Positions 29,229 through 38,274 of a stretch of DNA of 64,000 nt are shown here, piece after piece. This stretch comes from Nereida sp. MMG025 (GTDB lineage Bacteria; Pseudomonadota; Alphaproteobacteria; Rhodobacterales; Rhodobacteraceae). Both the position numbers and the translations under genes were made by a program. Under the pieces are notes generated by a model. The model had not been told where the DNA came from. It saw nothing but the letters and a program-made list of their open reading frames with translations, and did not search any database. The stretch spans positions 124,001 through 188,000 of the forward strand of contig NZ_JAKFZN010000004.1 of the NCBI RefSeq assembly GCF_021654165.1, in the 5' to 3' direction. Every line of letters starts with the position of its first letter. Within the stretch, counting starts at the first letter, position 1.

Positions 29229-29644
29229 TGGTCATCCTCACCTGAACCTTCCGCATCATTTTTGGCAGAAGTGTTGGGAGAAGTTTACATAAAGTTCGCA
29301 AAGTTGTCTCGAGCTAATTTATTTTTGACGCGAATTAGCCTTTCTTGCGCGGCAATGCGCGGGGGTGATCCGTGGAACCTACACCGGGTCTGCAACCTGG
29401 TGCGGTTGCATAGATTTCCCGCCATTGGAGCGTTCATTTCGACCTGCGTGCGCGACACTTCAGAATTGCTAAAGGTTGGTTTTCCGGTTCTCCGAAACTG
29501 AGTGAAAAAATTCCCTCTGCTTTGGCCATTTTGCCCCTTTAGGCTGTCTGGTGCCTTGAATGGTCCGAAGAATTCAGCACGATCGCTGTGGGACGCCGTT
29601 CAACAATCCGGCGGGTGTATTCATCTTTCAGAAGGGTCAGCAAA
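29229..29644. other. Divergent intergenic region
   Basis: This 416-bp region separates the LacI-type regulator gene from the HpsN-like gene and must hold both promoters. It contains a 7-bp inverted repeat GCTAATT/AATTAGC (29313-29339) in an AT-rich patch and a TTGAAT (29552-29557) possible -35. No convincing gene was found. Confidence 0.5.
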
Positions 29645-30949
29645 ATGGCGCGCAGCTATTTGAAAAAAGCAATCCTAACGGCGGTTTCGGATGCGTCTGA
29701 TGTCCATGACACCGTCAGCTCCATTTTGGCAGATATCGAAGCGGGCGGAGATGCAAAGGCGCTGGAATATGCCGCAAAATTTGATGGCTACGATGGTAAC
29801 GTGGTGATGAGCCAAGCCGAGATTGAGGCCGCATGTGCATTGGTGCCCGAAAAACTGAAAGCAGACATTCACTTTGCACACCGCAATGTGCGCCATTTTG
29901 CCCAAACGCAAAAAGCAACGATGCAAAACGTCCAAACAGAAATATCACCGGGATTTATCGCAGGGCAAAAGGTGATCCCTGTTGACGCGGCTGGCTGCTA
30001 TGTGCCTGGCGGGCGGTATAGCCACATCTCGAGTGCGATTATGACAGTCACAACTGCAAAAGTTGCAGATTGCAAGCATATCACCGCGTGTTCGCCGCCG
30101 CGCGCAGGTGTCGGGATCGCACCCGCTGTTGTGTATGCAGCTCATATTTGCGGGGCTGATGAAATCCTTGCGATGGGTGGCGTCCAGGGGATCGCTGCGA
30201 TGACCTTTGGTCTATTCGATCTTCCGAAAGCCAATATTCTTGTTGGGCCTGGCAACCAATTTGTGGCCGAAGCAAAACGTATCCTGTTCGGGCGGGTCGG
30301 GATTGATATGATCGCAGGGCCAACCGATAGCCTGATCATCGCTGATAAAACGGCAGATCCGTTCATCGTGGCCACGGATTTGGTCAGCCAAGCCGAGCAT
30401 GGCTACAACAGTCCCGTCTGGTTGCTGACGGACGATGCGGCTCTGGCTGAAAAGGTCATGACGCTTGTGCCGCAATTGATTAATGATTTGCCACCGCTGA
30501 ACCGTGACAACGCGTTGGCCGCGTGGCGTGATTATGCAGAGGTCGTGTTATGCGATGACAGGGAGGATTTGGTCGCCTGTTCGGATGAATATGCGCCAGA
30601 GCATTTGACGGTTCAGGCGGATGATCTGGATTGGTGGTTGTCGCGTTTGTCCTGTTATGGCTCGCTCTTTCTGGGCGAAGAAACCACCGTTAGCTACGGG
30701 GACAAAGCCACAGGCACGAACCATGTTCTGCCCACATCGGGTGCTGCAAGGTATACGGGCGGGCTGTCCGTCCACAAATTTATGAAGATCGTTACATGGC
30801 AACGGGCCACCCGAGAGGGCAGCAAAGAGGTTGCTGAGGCGACCGCGCGTATCTCGCGGCTGGAGGGGATGGAAGGACATGCACGATCGGCAGATGTGCG
30901 TTTGGCCAAATATTTCCCGTCAGAGCGGTTTGATTTGTCAGCTGATTGA
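29645..30949 (+). CDS. hpsN: HisD-family dehydrogenase, probable sulfopropanediol 3-dehydrogenase (HpsN-like)
   Basis: The 434-residue product is a histidinol dehydrogenase homologue with the zinc and catalytic residues kept: SQAEHGYNS (Gln, His), DEYAPEHLTV (Glu-His pair), GDKATGTNHVLPT (Asp) and EGMEGHARSADV (His). The C-terminal block YGDKATGTNHVLPTSGAARY with GGLSVHKFMKIVTWQR, and the N-terminal YLKKA, are as in HpsN, which oxidises (R)-2,3-dihydroxypropane-1-sulfonate to sulfolactate in roseobacters, rather than in true HisD. No hpsO, hpsP, suyAB or xsc is near. ATG 29645 has AGAAGG ahead. Role by family; substrate unproven. Confidence 0.75.
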   Translation: MARSYLKKAILTAVSDASDVHDTVSSILADIEAGGDAKALEYAAKFDGYDGNVVMSQAEIEAACALVPEKLKADIHFAHRNVRHFAQTQKATMQNVQTEISPGFIAGQKVIPVDAAGCYVPGGRYSHISSAIMTVTTAKVADCKHITACSPPRAGVGIAPAVVYAAHICGADEILAMGGVQGIAAMTFGLFDLPKANILVGPGNQFVAEAKRILFGRVGIDMIAGPTDSLIIADKTADPFIVATDLVSQAEHGYNSPVWLLTDDAALAEKVMTLVPQLINDLPPLNRDNALAAWRDYAEVVLCDDREDLVACSDEYAPEHLTVQADDLDWWLSRLSCYGSLFLGEETTVSYGDKATGTNHVLPTSGAARYTGGLSVHKFMKIVTWQRATREGSKEVAEATARISRLEGMEGHARSADVRLAKYFPSERFDLSAD

Positions 30950-30974
30950 TGAGCTACGCTGCTTCTGGCCATCC

Positions 30975-31997
30975 CTATCCTGCCTTTTGTGCCAAAGCGC
31001 GGCCTTGAAGCGCCAGATCCGCAATAACATCGCGCACAGCATCGTTGCCAAGCGGGTTGGACGCGTTGCCGTCCAGACTGCGCCTTAGCACACCTTGCAA
31101 GATCGCCAGAAAGCGGAAATGCGCAAATGCCAGATAAAACGTCCAATCCTTGGGGGCTGGAATGGCGCGGCGCGTGCAGTAGGCGGCGACGTATTCATCT
31201 TCAAGCGGAAGTCCAAGCGCCTTTCGGTCCAGCCCGCCAAGTCCTTTGAACACGCCTTTATGTGGCAAACGCCAATGCATGCATTGATAGGCCAGATCAG
31301 ACATTGGATGGCCAAGAGTGCTGAGTTCCCAATCAAGAAGCGCGGCAACGGTCGGGGCATCGGGCGCGAACATCATGTTATCGATCCGGAAATCCCCGTG
31401 GACCAGTGACAAACTTCCGTCATCAGCGGGTTTTGCCTCTTCCAGCCATGCCCCGAGCCAGTCGGCATCTGGCAAAGCCTCTGTTTGGGAGGCGGCAAAG
31501 GCAGCGCGCCATGTGCGCAACTGGCGAGCGAAAAAGCCCGATGGTTTTCCGTAGTCGCCCAAGCCAATCCTGTCTGGTCGCACGTCATGCAAGTCTGCCA
31601 GCGCCTTGTTCATCGCGTCATAGATTGCGCCGCGCGTCTGCGGTGTCTGATCTGGCAGGGCAGGGTCCCAAAAAACGCGCCCCGCTATATGCTCCATGAC
31701 AAAGAACTGACTGCCCAACGGCGTGTCGCCGTCGCTTAGGTGAAACACCTTTGGAACGGGGATGGGTGTCGCCGCCAACGCTTGCATCACACGAAATTCG
31801 CGGTCTACGCGGTGCGCCCCGGGAAGTAAGGTGCCCAAGGGTTGCGCCCGAAGGACGAACCGTTTGCGTCCCGAGGACACCAGATAGGTCGGGTTGGATT
31901 GCCCATCGCTGAACTTTTCAAATTTATCCAGCGGCCCCATGCCTTCGACATGCCGTTGCAGATACATCTGAAGTGTCGCGTGATCATAGCTGTGCAT
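30975..31997 (-). CDS. Aminoglycoside phosphotransferase-fold kinase (ACAD10-like)
   Basis: The 340-residue protein has a kinase-like APH fold with the Brenner-type catalytic loop LVHGDFRIDNMMF and the Mg-binding ALLDWELSTLG. An N-terminal FSDGQSNPTYLV corresponds to the nucleotide loop. Such proteins are commonly paired with an acyl-CoA dehydrogenase, as here, 71 bp divergent, and in animal ACAD10/11 the two are fused; there the kinase phosphorylates 4-hydroxyacyl-CoA. A similar role here is inferred. Start 31997 is preferred over an upstream Met (32081) that would overlap the neighbour's start region. Confidence 0.85.
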   Translation of the reverse strand: MHSYDHATLQMYLQRHVEGMGPLDKFEKFSDGQSNPTYLVSSGRKRFVLRAQPLGTLLPGAHRVDREFRVMQALAATPIPVPKVFHLSDGDTPLGSQFFVMEHIAGRVFWDPALPDQTPQTRGAIYDAMNKALADLHDVRPDRIGLGDYGKPSGFFARQLRTWRAAFAASQTEALPDADWLGAWLEEAKPADDGSLSLVHGDFRIDNMMFAPDAPTVAALLDWELSTLGHPMSDLAYQCMHWRLPHKGVFKGLGGLDRKALGLPLEDEYVAAYCTRRAIPAPKDWTFYLAFAHFRFLAILQGVLRRSLDGNASNPLGNDAVRDVIADLALQGRALAQKAG

Positions 31998-32068
31998 GTG
32001 TTTCCCCCTTCCCATATCTGACCGCACGGGGCAGCATGGTGCAAGATACAACGCGAGGGAGGGGCGCA

Positions 32069-33295
32069 ATGGATTTTTCAATCAGGGCAGATGTGCAGAC
32101 CCAATTAGAGGCCGTACGCGCGATGGTGCGTGATGAGATCATGCCGATGGAAGACGCCTATGCCAAAGAAGTGGCCACAGGGGATCGCTGGCAGTTCACA
32201 TCACGCCAAACCGAAATTCTTGAAACCCTCAAGTCCAAGGCGAAGGACGCGGGATTGTGGAATTTTTGGCATACCGAACAGGGTGGCCCTGGTCTGAGCA
32301 CAGTTGAATACGCCTATTTTGCCGAAGAAATGGGCCGGTCTGCACTGGCTGCGGAGGTTTTTAACTGCAACGCACCCGACACCGGCAATATGGAGGTGTT
32401 TGCAAAATACGGCACGCCCGAGATGCATGCGCAGTGGTTGGCGCCGTTGATGGCTGGCGATATTCGCAGCGCCTATCTGATGACAGAGCCTGACGTGGCC
32501 AGTTCGGATGCAACCAATATAGCCATGTCTGCTGTGCGTGATGGGTCCGACTATGTGCTGAACGGCGAGAAATACTGGGCCAGCGGCGCAGGCGATCCGC
32601 GCTGTGCTGTCTATATCGTTATGGTCAAAACGGGCGGCGACGAGACGCCAAAACATCAACGCCATTCGATGATTGTCGTGGATGCCAAAAGTGATGGGAT
32701 CGAAGTGCTGCGCCCGATGGAAGTGTATGGCCATGATGATGCGCCCCACGGTCATATGCACCTTCGTTTTACCAATGTCCGCGTCCCCGCGGCAAACATG
32801 CTGTTGGGCGAAGGGCGTGGGTTTGAGATTGCGCAAGGCCGTTTGGGGCCAGGGCGTATCCACCACTGCATGCGTCTGATTGGTCAATCCGAATTGGCGC
32901 TGGAACATTTGTGCAGACGTGCCCTGAACCGTGAGGCCTTTGGAAAACCCCTTGCGCAGCTTGGTGCGAATTTCGACATTATCGCCGATTGTCGGATGCA
33001 GATAGAACAGGCGCGGCTTTTGTGTCTCAAAGCGGCCTGGATGATGGATCAGGGGGATGCGCGTGCCGCGGCGCCTTGGATCAGTCAGATCAAGGTCGTA
33101 GGCCCGCAGGTTGCGCTGAAAGTTATTGACGAGGCGGTTCAGGTGCATGGCGGGACGGGAATATCACAAGACACGCCTTTGGCGCGTATGTGGATCGGCG
33201 CGCGTTGGTTGCGCTTGGCCGACGGACCAGATGCGGTGCATCGCAGACAGGTTGCGCGTGCAGAACTGCGTAAATACACGCAACAAAAGGTTTAG
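32069..33295 (+). CDS. Acyl-CoA dehydrogenase (ACAD11-like)
   Basis: The 408-residue flavoprotein fits the acyl-CoA dehydrogenase family: the FAD-binding AYLMTEPDVASSDATNI and GEKYWASGAGDPRC, the middle beta-domain, and the C-terminal VHGGTGISQDTPLARMW. It introduces the 2,3 double bond in acyl-CoA with electrons passed to ETF. The pairing with a divergent APH-fold kinase suggests action on hydroxylated or dehydrated acyl-CoA. The GAGGGAGGGG RBS precedes ATG 32069. Its stop overlaps the stop of the convergent ArsR gene by 4 bp. Confidence 0.9.
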   Translation: MDFSIRADVQTQLEAVRAMVRDEIMPMEDAYAKEVATGDRWQFTSRQTEILETLKSKAKDAGLWNFWHTEQGGPGLSTVEYAYFAEEMGRSALAAEVFNCNAPDTGNMEVFAKYGTPEMHAQWLAPLMAGDIRSAYLMTEPDVASSDATNIAMSAVRDGSDYVLNGEKYWASGAGDPRCAVYIVMVKTGGDETPKHQRHSMIVVDAKSDGIEVLRPMEVYGHDDAPHGHMHLRFTNVRVPAANMLLGEGRGFEIAQGRLGPGRIHHCMRLIGQSELALEHLCRRALNREAFGKPLAQLGANFDIIADCRMQIEQARLLCLKAAWMMDQGDARAAAPWISQIKVVGPQVALKVIDEAVQVHGGTGISQDTPLARMWIGARWLRLADGPDAVHRRQVARAELRKYTQQKV

Positions 33296-33615
33296 ATGGG
33301 CAGGTAGATCAGCGCTTCACTCAGCGATCCAAGCACAGGCATCACACTGCCGTCTTTGAGCGAGTAATAGACTGTTTTGCCATCGCGACGGGCCTCGACC
33401 AGTCCGTCTTCGCGCAGGCGGCTGAGCTGTTGGCTGACGGCCGATTGCCGGATGTGCAAAAGCTTTTCCAGCTCTCCAACCGATCGTTCGCCCTTTTCAA
33501 GATGGCACAGGATCATCAGTCGGCTTTCGTGCGCCAAGGCTTTGAACAATGACGCGGCTTTATCAGCATGCGGCCCAAGTCGTTCCACCAGCCCTAAAGT
33601 TTCGTCTCGCATCAT
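33292..33615 (-). CDS. ArsR/SmtB-family regulator, BigR/SqrR-like
   Basis: The 107-residue winged-helix protein has SVGELEKLLHIRQSAVSQQL as recognition region and RRDGKTVYYSL as wing. RLMILCHLEKGERSVGEL resembles BigR/SqrR sulfide sensors, and the first redox Cys is present (ILCHL), but there is no second Cys near the C-terminus. It therefore cannot form the usual disulfide or polysulfide bridge. Target unknown; next gene on the strand is the enolase-superfamily gene, 70 bp away. Confidence 0.85.
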   Translation of the reverse strand: MMRDETLGLVERLGPHADKAASLFKALAHESRLMILCHLEKGERSVGELEKLLHIRQSAVSQQLSRLREDGLVEARRDGKTVYYSLKDGSVMPVLGSLSEALIYLPI

Positions 33616-33684
33616 GTCTATCCTACAGCCTACAAAACTGTAACGTAAACTAGACAGTCTCTCAACTTGCTTTAACGTCGCAGG

Positions 33685-34917
33685 TTATCTTGTTTTGGGA
33701 GGCGCGCCGCCTTCAAAGGCGTTCGGCGCGTCATATCTGATCTCACTGGCCTGCATTTCCAGATGCAACCCTTGGTCCAGGTAGGGATGATCGCGCGCAA
33801 GTTTTTCATCCACATCGATGCCCAATCCCACCGCATTCGACGGGATAATATAGCCGCCTTCAACGCAAAGCGTGTTTCTGATCAGTGCCGAATGAAAATC
33901 TGTTTCAATCGTTTCGGCCATCAAAAGGTTTGGCAGGCTGGTGGCCAAGGCGATATTGGCGGCCCACTCGATAGGCCCTGCATATAGGTGCGGCGCGATC
34001 TGTGCGTTATAGACTTCAGCCATCGCTGCGATCTTTTTTGTTTCCCAAATACCGCCTGCGCGTCCCAAAGCGGGTTGTAAGATCGTCGCAGCGCCTTGGC
34101 GCAAGACGGGGGCGAATTCCGCTTTTGTGGTCAATCGTTCTCCTGTTGCAATCGGAATTGAGGTGGCTGCCGCCACACGGGCCATTTGCGCGGCGTTGTC
34201 TGGCGGGATCGGTTCTTCAAACCACAGCGGTTGATAGGGCTCAATCGCCTTGGCCATGCGGATTGCACCGCCCGTGCTGAATTGGCCATGCGTTCCAAAA
34301 AGCAGATCCGCCCGATCTCCGACGGCGTCCCGAATGGCTTTGCAAAAGGCAACCGACAAAGAGATGTCATGCATCGAAGGCTGATGGCCGCTTCGTATGG
34401 TGTAGGGGCCCGCGGGGTCGAATTTTATCGCTGTATAGCCGCGCTCGACAGCATCAATCGCAGCCTCGGCAGCCATCTCGGGGCTACTCCAGAACTCCGC
34501 GATGTTGTGCGTTTCCAAAGGATAAAGATAGGTATAGGCGCGGATGCGATCATTCACTTTGCCACCCAAAAGCGCCCATGTGGGACAGTCACGGGCTTTG
34601 CCCAGAATATCCCAACAGGCGATCTCAAGGCCTGACCACGCGCCCATTACTGTTAGGTCGGGGCGCTGCGAAAAGCCAGCCGAATAGACCCGCCGAAACA
34701 TCAATTCAATATTCGCGGGGTCTTCATTTCGCATGTGCCGTTCAAAGACATCTTCGATCACACTACGCATCGCATCAGGGCCAACAGATGCCGCATAGCA
34801 TTCGCCCCAACCCACCAGCCCGTCATCGGTGGTCAGCTTCACCAAGATCCAATAGCGCCCACCCCAACCCGGCGCAGGTGGTGCGGTCACGATAATGTCA
34901 AGGTCCTGCAGCTTCAT
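33685..34917 (-). CDS. Enolase-superfamily (mandelate racemase/muconate lactonizing) enzyme
   Basis: The 410-residue protein has the MR/MLE capping domain (about 1-125, e.g. GLVGWGECYAASVG) and a TIM barrel with YTAIKFDPAGPY, the metal-ligand stretches FGTHGQFST, WFEEPIPPDN and IATGERLTTKAEF, and IAPHLYAGPIEWAAN near the active-site His. Such enzymes abstract a proton alpha to a carboxylate, often as sugar acid dehydratases. The exact substrate is not clear. The ATG at 34917 (MKLQDLDIIV) is preferred over a codon at 34929. It lies beside an alcohol dehydrogenase and other catabolic genes. Confidence 0.87.
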   Translation of the reverse strand: MKLQDLDIIVTAPPAPGWGGRYWILVKLTTDDGLVGWGECYAASVGPDAMRSVIEDVFERHMRNEDPANIELMFRRVYSAGFSQRPDLTVMGAWSGLEIACWDILGKARDCPTWALLGGKVNDRIRAYTYLYPLETHNIAEFWSSPEMAAEAAIDAVERGYTAIKFDPAGPYTIRSGHQPSMHDISLSVAFCKAIRDAVGDRADLLFGTHGQFSTGGAIRMAKAIEPYQPLWFEEPIPPDNAAQMARVAAATSIPIATGERLTTKAEFAPVLRQGAATILQPALGRAGGIWETKKIAAMAEVYNAQIAPHLYAGPIEWAANIALATSLPNLLMAETIETDFHSALIRNTLCVEGGYIIPSNAVGLGIDVDEKLARDHPYLDQGLHLEMQASEIRYDAPNAFEGGAPPKTR

Positions 34918-35077
34918 GCTCTGTTCCAATTCATTTGCTTTGACGCATCACCGCCGCACCTGATGTCATCATACTTCCTGCCGAACCCACAAGATTTCTT
35001 TTGTTTGCAAATATCCTGCAGGGGTTTGGGGATGCAAAATCCCCAATTCCGACGGTAGCTCTTTGCATGCGTTGCGA

Positions 35078-36160
35078 TCAAAAGACGATCACGTTGCGTT
35101 TTGCACTGCCCGATTTCGTATCTGCAATGGCTTCGTTGATTTGTTCCAGCGACCAACGCCCCGAAATCAGCTCGTCCAGTTTTAGGCGGCCCTGGTCATA
35201 AAGGTCTATCATCCAAGGGATATCGCGCTGGATGACCACATCGCCCATCTTTGATCCGACCATGCCCTGACCCGTGGCAGCCAGAATCACAGGCTCATAG
35301 GAAGACGTCGCGCCGGAATGTGGCATCCCAACCATCACCACCTTGCCGCCGCCTGCAAGATAGCGTGGTGCTGTGTCATATGCGGGAATAGCCCCGACGG
35401 TCACGATGACGGCATCTGCACCGCGCCCCATGGCCTTGAACGCGGCTTTCCAAGGCTTTGCTTGCGTCGCGAGCAGGGTATCGGTGGCCCCAAACTCCCG
35501 CGCAATGGCGAGTTTATCTTCTGTCATGTCAACCGCTACAATCCGTCTTGCGCCTGCAATCCGTGCCCCTTGAATGGCATTCAGCCCAACGCCGCCTGCA
35601 CCAATCACCACAACGTCCTGACCTGCGCGCAAGCCCGCAGCGTTGACCACCGCGCCCACACCCGTGATGACGCCGCACGAAAGCAAGGCCGCCGCTTCGG
35701 CGGGCATTGCGGTGTGCATCTTAACAATTTGGCTTTGATCGACGACAACGCTTTGTGCAAAAGCGCCGCAGGCCATTGCTTGGTGTAACGTGCCACCATC
35801 GACGGTCTTTAGCGGGCCATGGTCCCCGTCATAAGGGGTTTCGCAGATGGTCGGCTTGCCCCCCGAACAGGATGGGCACTGCCCACATGCACGGATCAAT
35901 GTAACCACAACCTTGTCGCCTTGCGCGACCTGTGACACGCCCGCGCCGATCTGTGTGACTGTACCAGCGGCTTCATGCCCGTAAACGGCTGGAAGAGACC
36001 CGCCCCAAGCGCCTTCGGCAAAGGAGATGTCGGAATGGCAAATGGCGACCGCATCCAGTTTGACCTGCACCTCCCCTGCAAGGGGGGCGCGCAACTCGAC
36101 GTCTTGGATGGTCAGTGGTTCGCCAAAGGCATGGCAAACAGCGGCTTTGATTGTGGGCAT
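35078..36160 (-). CDS. Zinc-dependent alcohol dehydrogenase family protein
   Basis: The 360-residue medium-chain dehydrogenase has catalytic Zn ligands (AVAICHSDISF and YGHEAAGTV), four structural Zn cysteines (RACGQCPSCSGGKPTICETP) and the NAD-binding VIGAGGVGLNAIQGAR. It resembles class III-like/aryl alcohol dehydrogenases. Substrate uncertain. The gene is 76 bp after the MFS gene and 160 bp before the enolase-superfamily gene, in a leftward catabolic run. Confidence 0.88.
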   Translation of the reverse strand: MPTIKAAVCHAFGEPLTIQDVELRAPLAGEVQVKLDAVAICHSDISFAEGAWGGSLPAVYGHEAAGTVTQIGAGVSQVAQGDKVVVTLIRACGQCPSCSGGKPTICETPYDGDHGPLKTVDGGTLHQAMACGAFAQSVVVDQSQIVKMHTAMPAEAAALLSCGVITGVGAVVNAAGLRAGQDVVVIGAGGVGLNAIQGARIAGARRIVAVDMTEDKLAIAREFGATDTLLATQAKPWKAAFKAMGRGADAVIVTVGAIPAYDTAPRYLAGGGKVVMVGMPHSGATSSYEPVILAATGQGMVGSKMGDVVIQRDIPWMIDLYDQGRLKLDELISGRWSLEQINEAIADTKSGSAKRNVIVF

Positions 36161-36236
36161 GGGCGGTATCCTGCAAGCTAGAAGTGCCCACAGTCTTTCG
36201 CGCTAAGACCCGTCTGACCAGCCCAAAAACGACCCT

Positions 36237-37472
36237 TTAAGTGGGCGAATGTCCCATGCGCCGCCACGTCATAAAGACGGCCAGACACACGATCATCAGG
36301 CTTGCCGACAAAGCAAAGGCCGAGCCTGGCAGATACAGCCCCTTGTCATCGGTGAAATACCAAAACGTTTGGGTCATCACCAATGGGGCAAATATCATCG
36401 CTATGGATTTGGCCGAGGCGATCACGCCTTGCAATTCCCCTTGCTGATCATCACCTGCGGCCTTGCTCATCAACCCTTGCAAGGCAGGAGTGACCACCGC
36501 ACCAAAGGCAGTGATCGGGGTGAAGGCCAAGACAATCCAGCCATTGTCGACAAGCGTCAGCACAATGAAGGCAAAGAAATTGAAGGTGAAGCCATAAAGG
36601 ATCGTTTTCACCTCGCCGAAACGGGGCAGAACGATGCGGATCAAGAACCCTTGAACGATCACCATCGAAATCCCGAAAGAGGCCAGCGAAAGACCCACCA
36701 TCGAAGGCTCCCATCCAAAACGCTCTTGCGTGAAAAAAGCCCAGATTGCGGGGTAAACGATGAACGCAAATTCGTAGAGGAAGAACAATAAAAGGAGGGC
36801 GCTAACGCCTTTGAGCTTTGATATTTGCAGCAAGGCACCAAGCGGATTTGCGCGGCGCCATTCAAAGGGGCGGCGGATTTTATCGGTGACCGTTTCAGGC
36901 AGAACAAAGAAGCCGAGCAATAGATTGGCAAAGGCCAGCGCAGCTGCCGCATAAAAGGGCGCACGGGTGCCGAATTCGGCCAGCAATCCGCCGATTGCAG
37001 GACCAAGCACAAACCCCACGCCGAAGGCCGCGCCGATCAGCCCAAAATTGGCCGATTTCTTTTCGGGCGGTGAGATATCCGCAATGAATGCGGCGGCTGT
37101 GGATTGTGTGGCGGCTGTAATGCCGCCGACAATCCGCGCCGCCAAAAGCAACCAGATGGATCCCGCCAAGGCCATCACAACATAGTCGATCGCCATAATC
37201 AAAAGCGAAACCAGCAAAACCGGCCGCCGCCCAAAGCGGTCTGACAATCCGCCAAGAATTGGGCCAAACAGAAACTGCATCACCGCAAAGGAGGTTGCCA
37301 GCACACCGCCCCACACAGCCGCAGTGCCAAGGGTGCCCCCATCAATCTCGCGGATCAGATCCGGCATGACTGGCAGAATGAGCCCAATGCCCATCGCATC
37401 CAGCGTAAGCGTGATGAGGATGAAAACGAACGGCAGGCGCGGGTTTTTCAAGGGAATGGCAGCATCGGACAT
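36237..37472 (-). CDS. MFS transporter, TCR/Tet (DHA1) type
   Basis: The 411-residue inner-membrane protein has twelve predicted helices and motif A GGLSDRFGRRPVLLVS between helices 2 and 3, with ARIVGGITAATQS and GFVLGPAIGGLLAEFG typical of the TetA branch. It is most likely a proton-driven exporter of a small molecule; resistance to tetracycline cannot be inferred. It lies 13 bp after the pcaD-like gene. Confidence 0.88.
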   Translation of the reverse strand: MSDAAIPLKNPRLPFVFILITLTLDAMGIGLILPVMPDLIREIDGGTLGTAAVWGGVLATSFAVMQFLFGPILGGLSDRFGRRPVLLVSLLIMAIDYVVMALAGSIWLLLAARIVGGITAATQSTAAAFIADISPPEKKSANFGLIGAAFGVGFVLGPAIGGLLAEFGTRAPFYAAAALAFANLLLGFFVLPETVTDKIRRPFEWRRANPLGALLQISKLKGVSALLLLFFLYEFAFIVYPAIWAFFTQERFGWEPSMVGLSLASFGISMVIVQGFLIRIVLPRFGEVKTILYGFTFNFFAFIVLTLVDNGWIVLAFTPITAFGAVVTPALQGLMSKAAGDDQQGELQGVIASAKSIAMIFAPLVMTQTFWYFTDDKGLYLPGSAFALSASLMIVCLAVFMTWRRMGHSPT

Positions 37473-37485
37473 AAAGGGGGTCGGG

Positions 37486-38274
37486 TCAGATATGGCCCGT
37501 CTTTCGCAAAAATTCGGTCAGGATTTCTGCATACGCCTCTGGCTGGTCAACGCAAGGTAAATGCCCCGAACGCCGCATCAGATGAAATTGCGAGCCTGGT
37601 ATCAGATCAACGGTTTCGCGCACCAGATCAGGCGGGGTCGAGCCATCATGCGTGCCGGCAATCCCCAGAGTGGGCAGACGCAAGCCGCTTGTCGGTGTGT
37701 AAAAATCCGTGCCCTTGATCGCACTTGCGGCCCCGATAAACCCCTGCGGGTCGGTTGCCAAAAACTGTGAGCGGATATGCGTATGGCGCGGCAGTTGTCC
37801 AAACCAGCGGTCTTCGGACGCGTCTATAACGGCTTTCATCCCGTTTAGGCGGACAGCATCGATCCGGTCGGCCCATTGGTCGACACTACCGATCTTGGCT
37901 GCCGTGTTTGACAGAACCAGCACGCGCACAAGATCGAGCCGTTTGACCGCAAGACCTTGGGCAATCATGCCACCAAGTGACAGGCCGACGACGGCCGCGT
38001 CCTTGATATCAAGCGCGCCAAGAACGTCTTCGGCGTCGCTGACAAGCTGGCCCATGCCGTAGGGCGGCGCCGTGACCTGTGAGTGTCCATGCCCGCGCAG
38101 ATCGGGTCGGATCACCTGCAAGCCTTGCGGCAGATGGGGCATCACTGCATCCCACATTGCAGCAGACAGGCCTAACCCGTGCAGTAACAAAAGGGGGGCA
38201 CCTTCGCCGCTTATATGCACGGCAAGATGCGCGCCGTCACGGGTGATGATGGGGCGGTAAACACGATCAGACAT
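37486..38274 (-). CDS. pcaD: Alpha/beta hydrolase, 3-oxoadipate enol-lactonase-like
   Basis: The 262-residue protein resembles PcaD, which opens 3-oxoadipate enol-lactone in the protocatechuate branch. The nucleophile elbow is GLSLGGMIAQGLA, the oxyanion region LLLLHGLGLSAAMWD, and the catalytic His sits in SGHLPCVDQPEAY. No other pca genes (pcaGH, pcaB, pcaC) are in the window, so it may be a PcaD-like esterase with another role. ATG 38274 lies inside the end of the preceding endonuclease-like gene (8-bp overlap). Confidence 0.7.
   Translation of the reverse strand: MSDRVYRPIITRDGAHLAVHISGEGAPLLLLHGLGLSAAMWDAVMPHLPQGLQVIRPDLRGHGHSQVTAPPYGMGQLVSDAEDVLGALDIKDAAVVGLSLGGMIAQGLAVKRLDLVRVLVLSNTAAKIGSVDQWADRIDAVRLNGMKAVIDASEDRWFGQLPRHTHIRSQFLATDPQGFIGAASAIKGTDFYTPTSGLRLPTLGIAGTHDGSTPPDLVRETVDLIPGSQFHLMRRSGHLPCVDQPEAYAEILTEFLRKTGHI

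Noticed and set aside
29262-29501. 79-codon frame in the divergent gap
   Set aside because: No RBS or domain; the region is expected to hold promoters for both neighbours.
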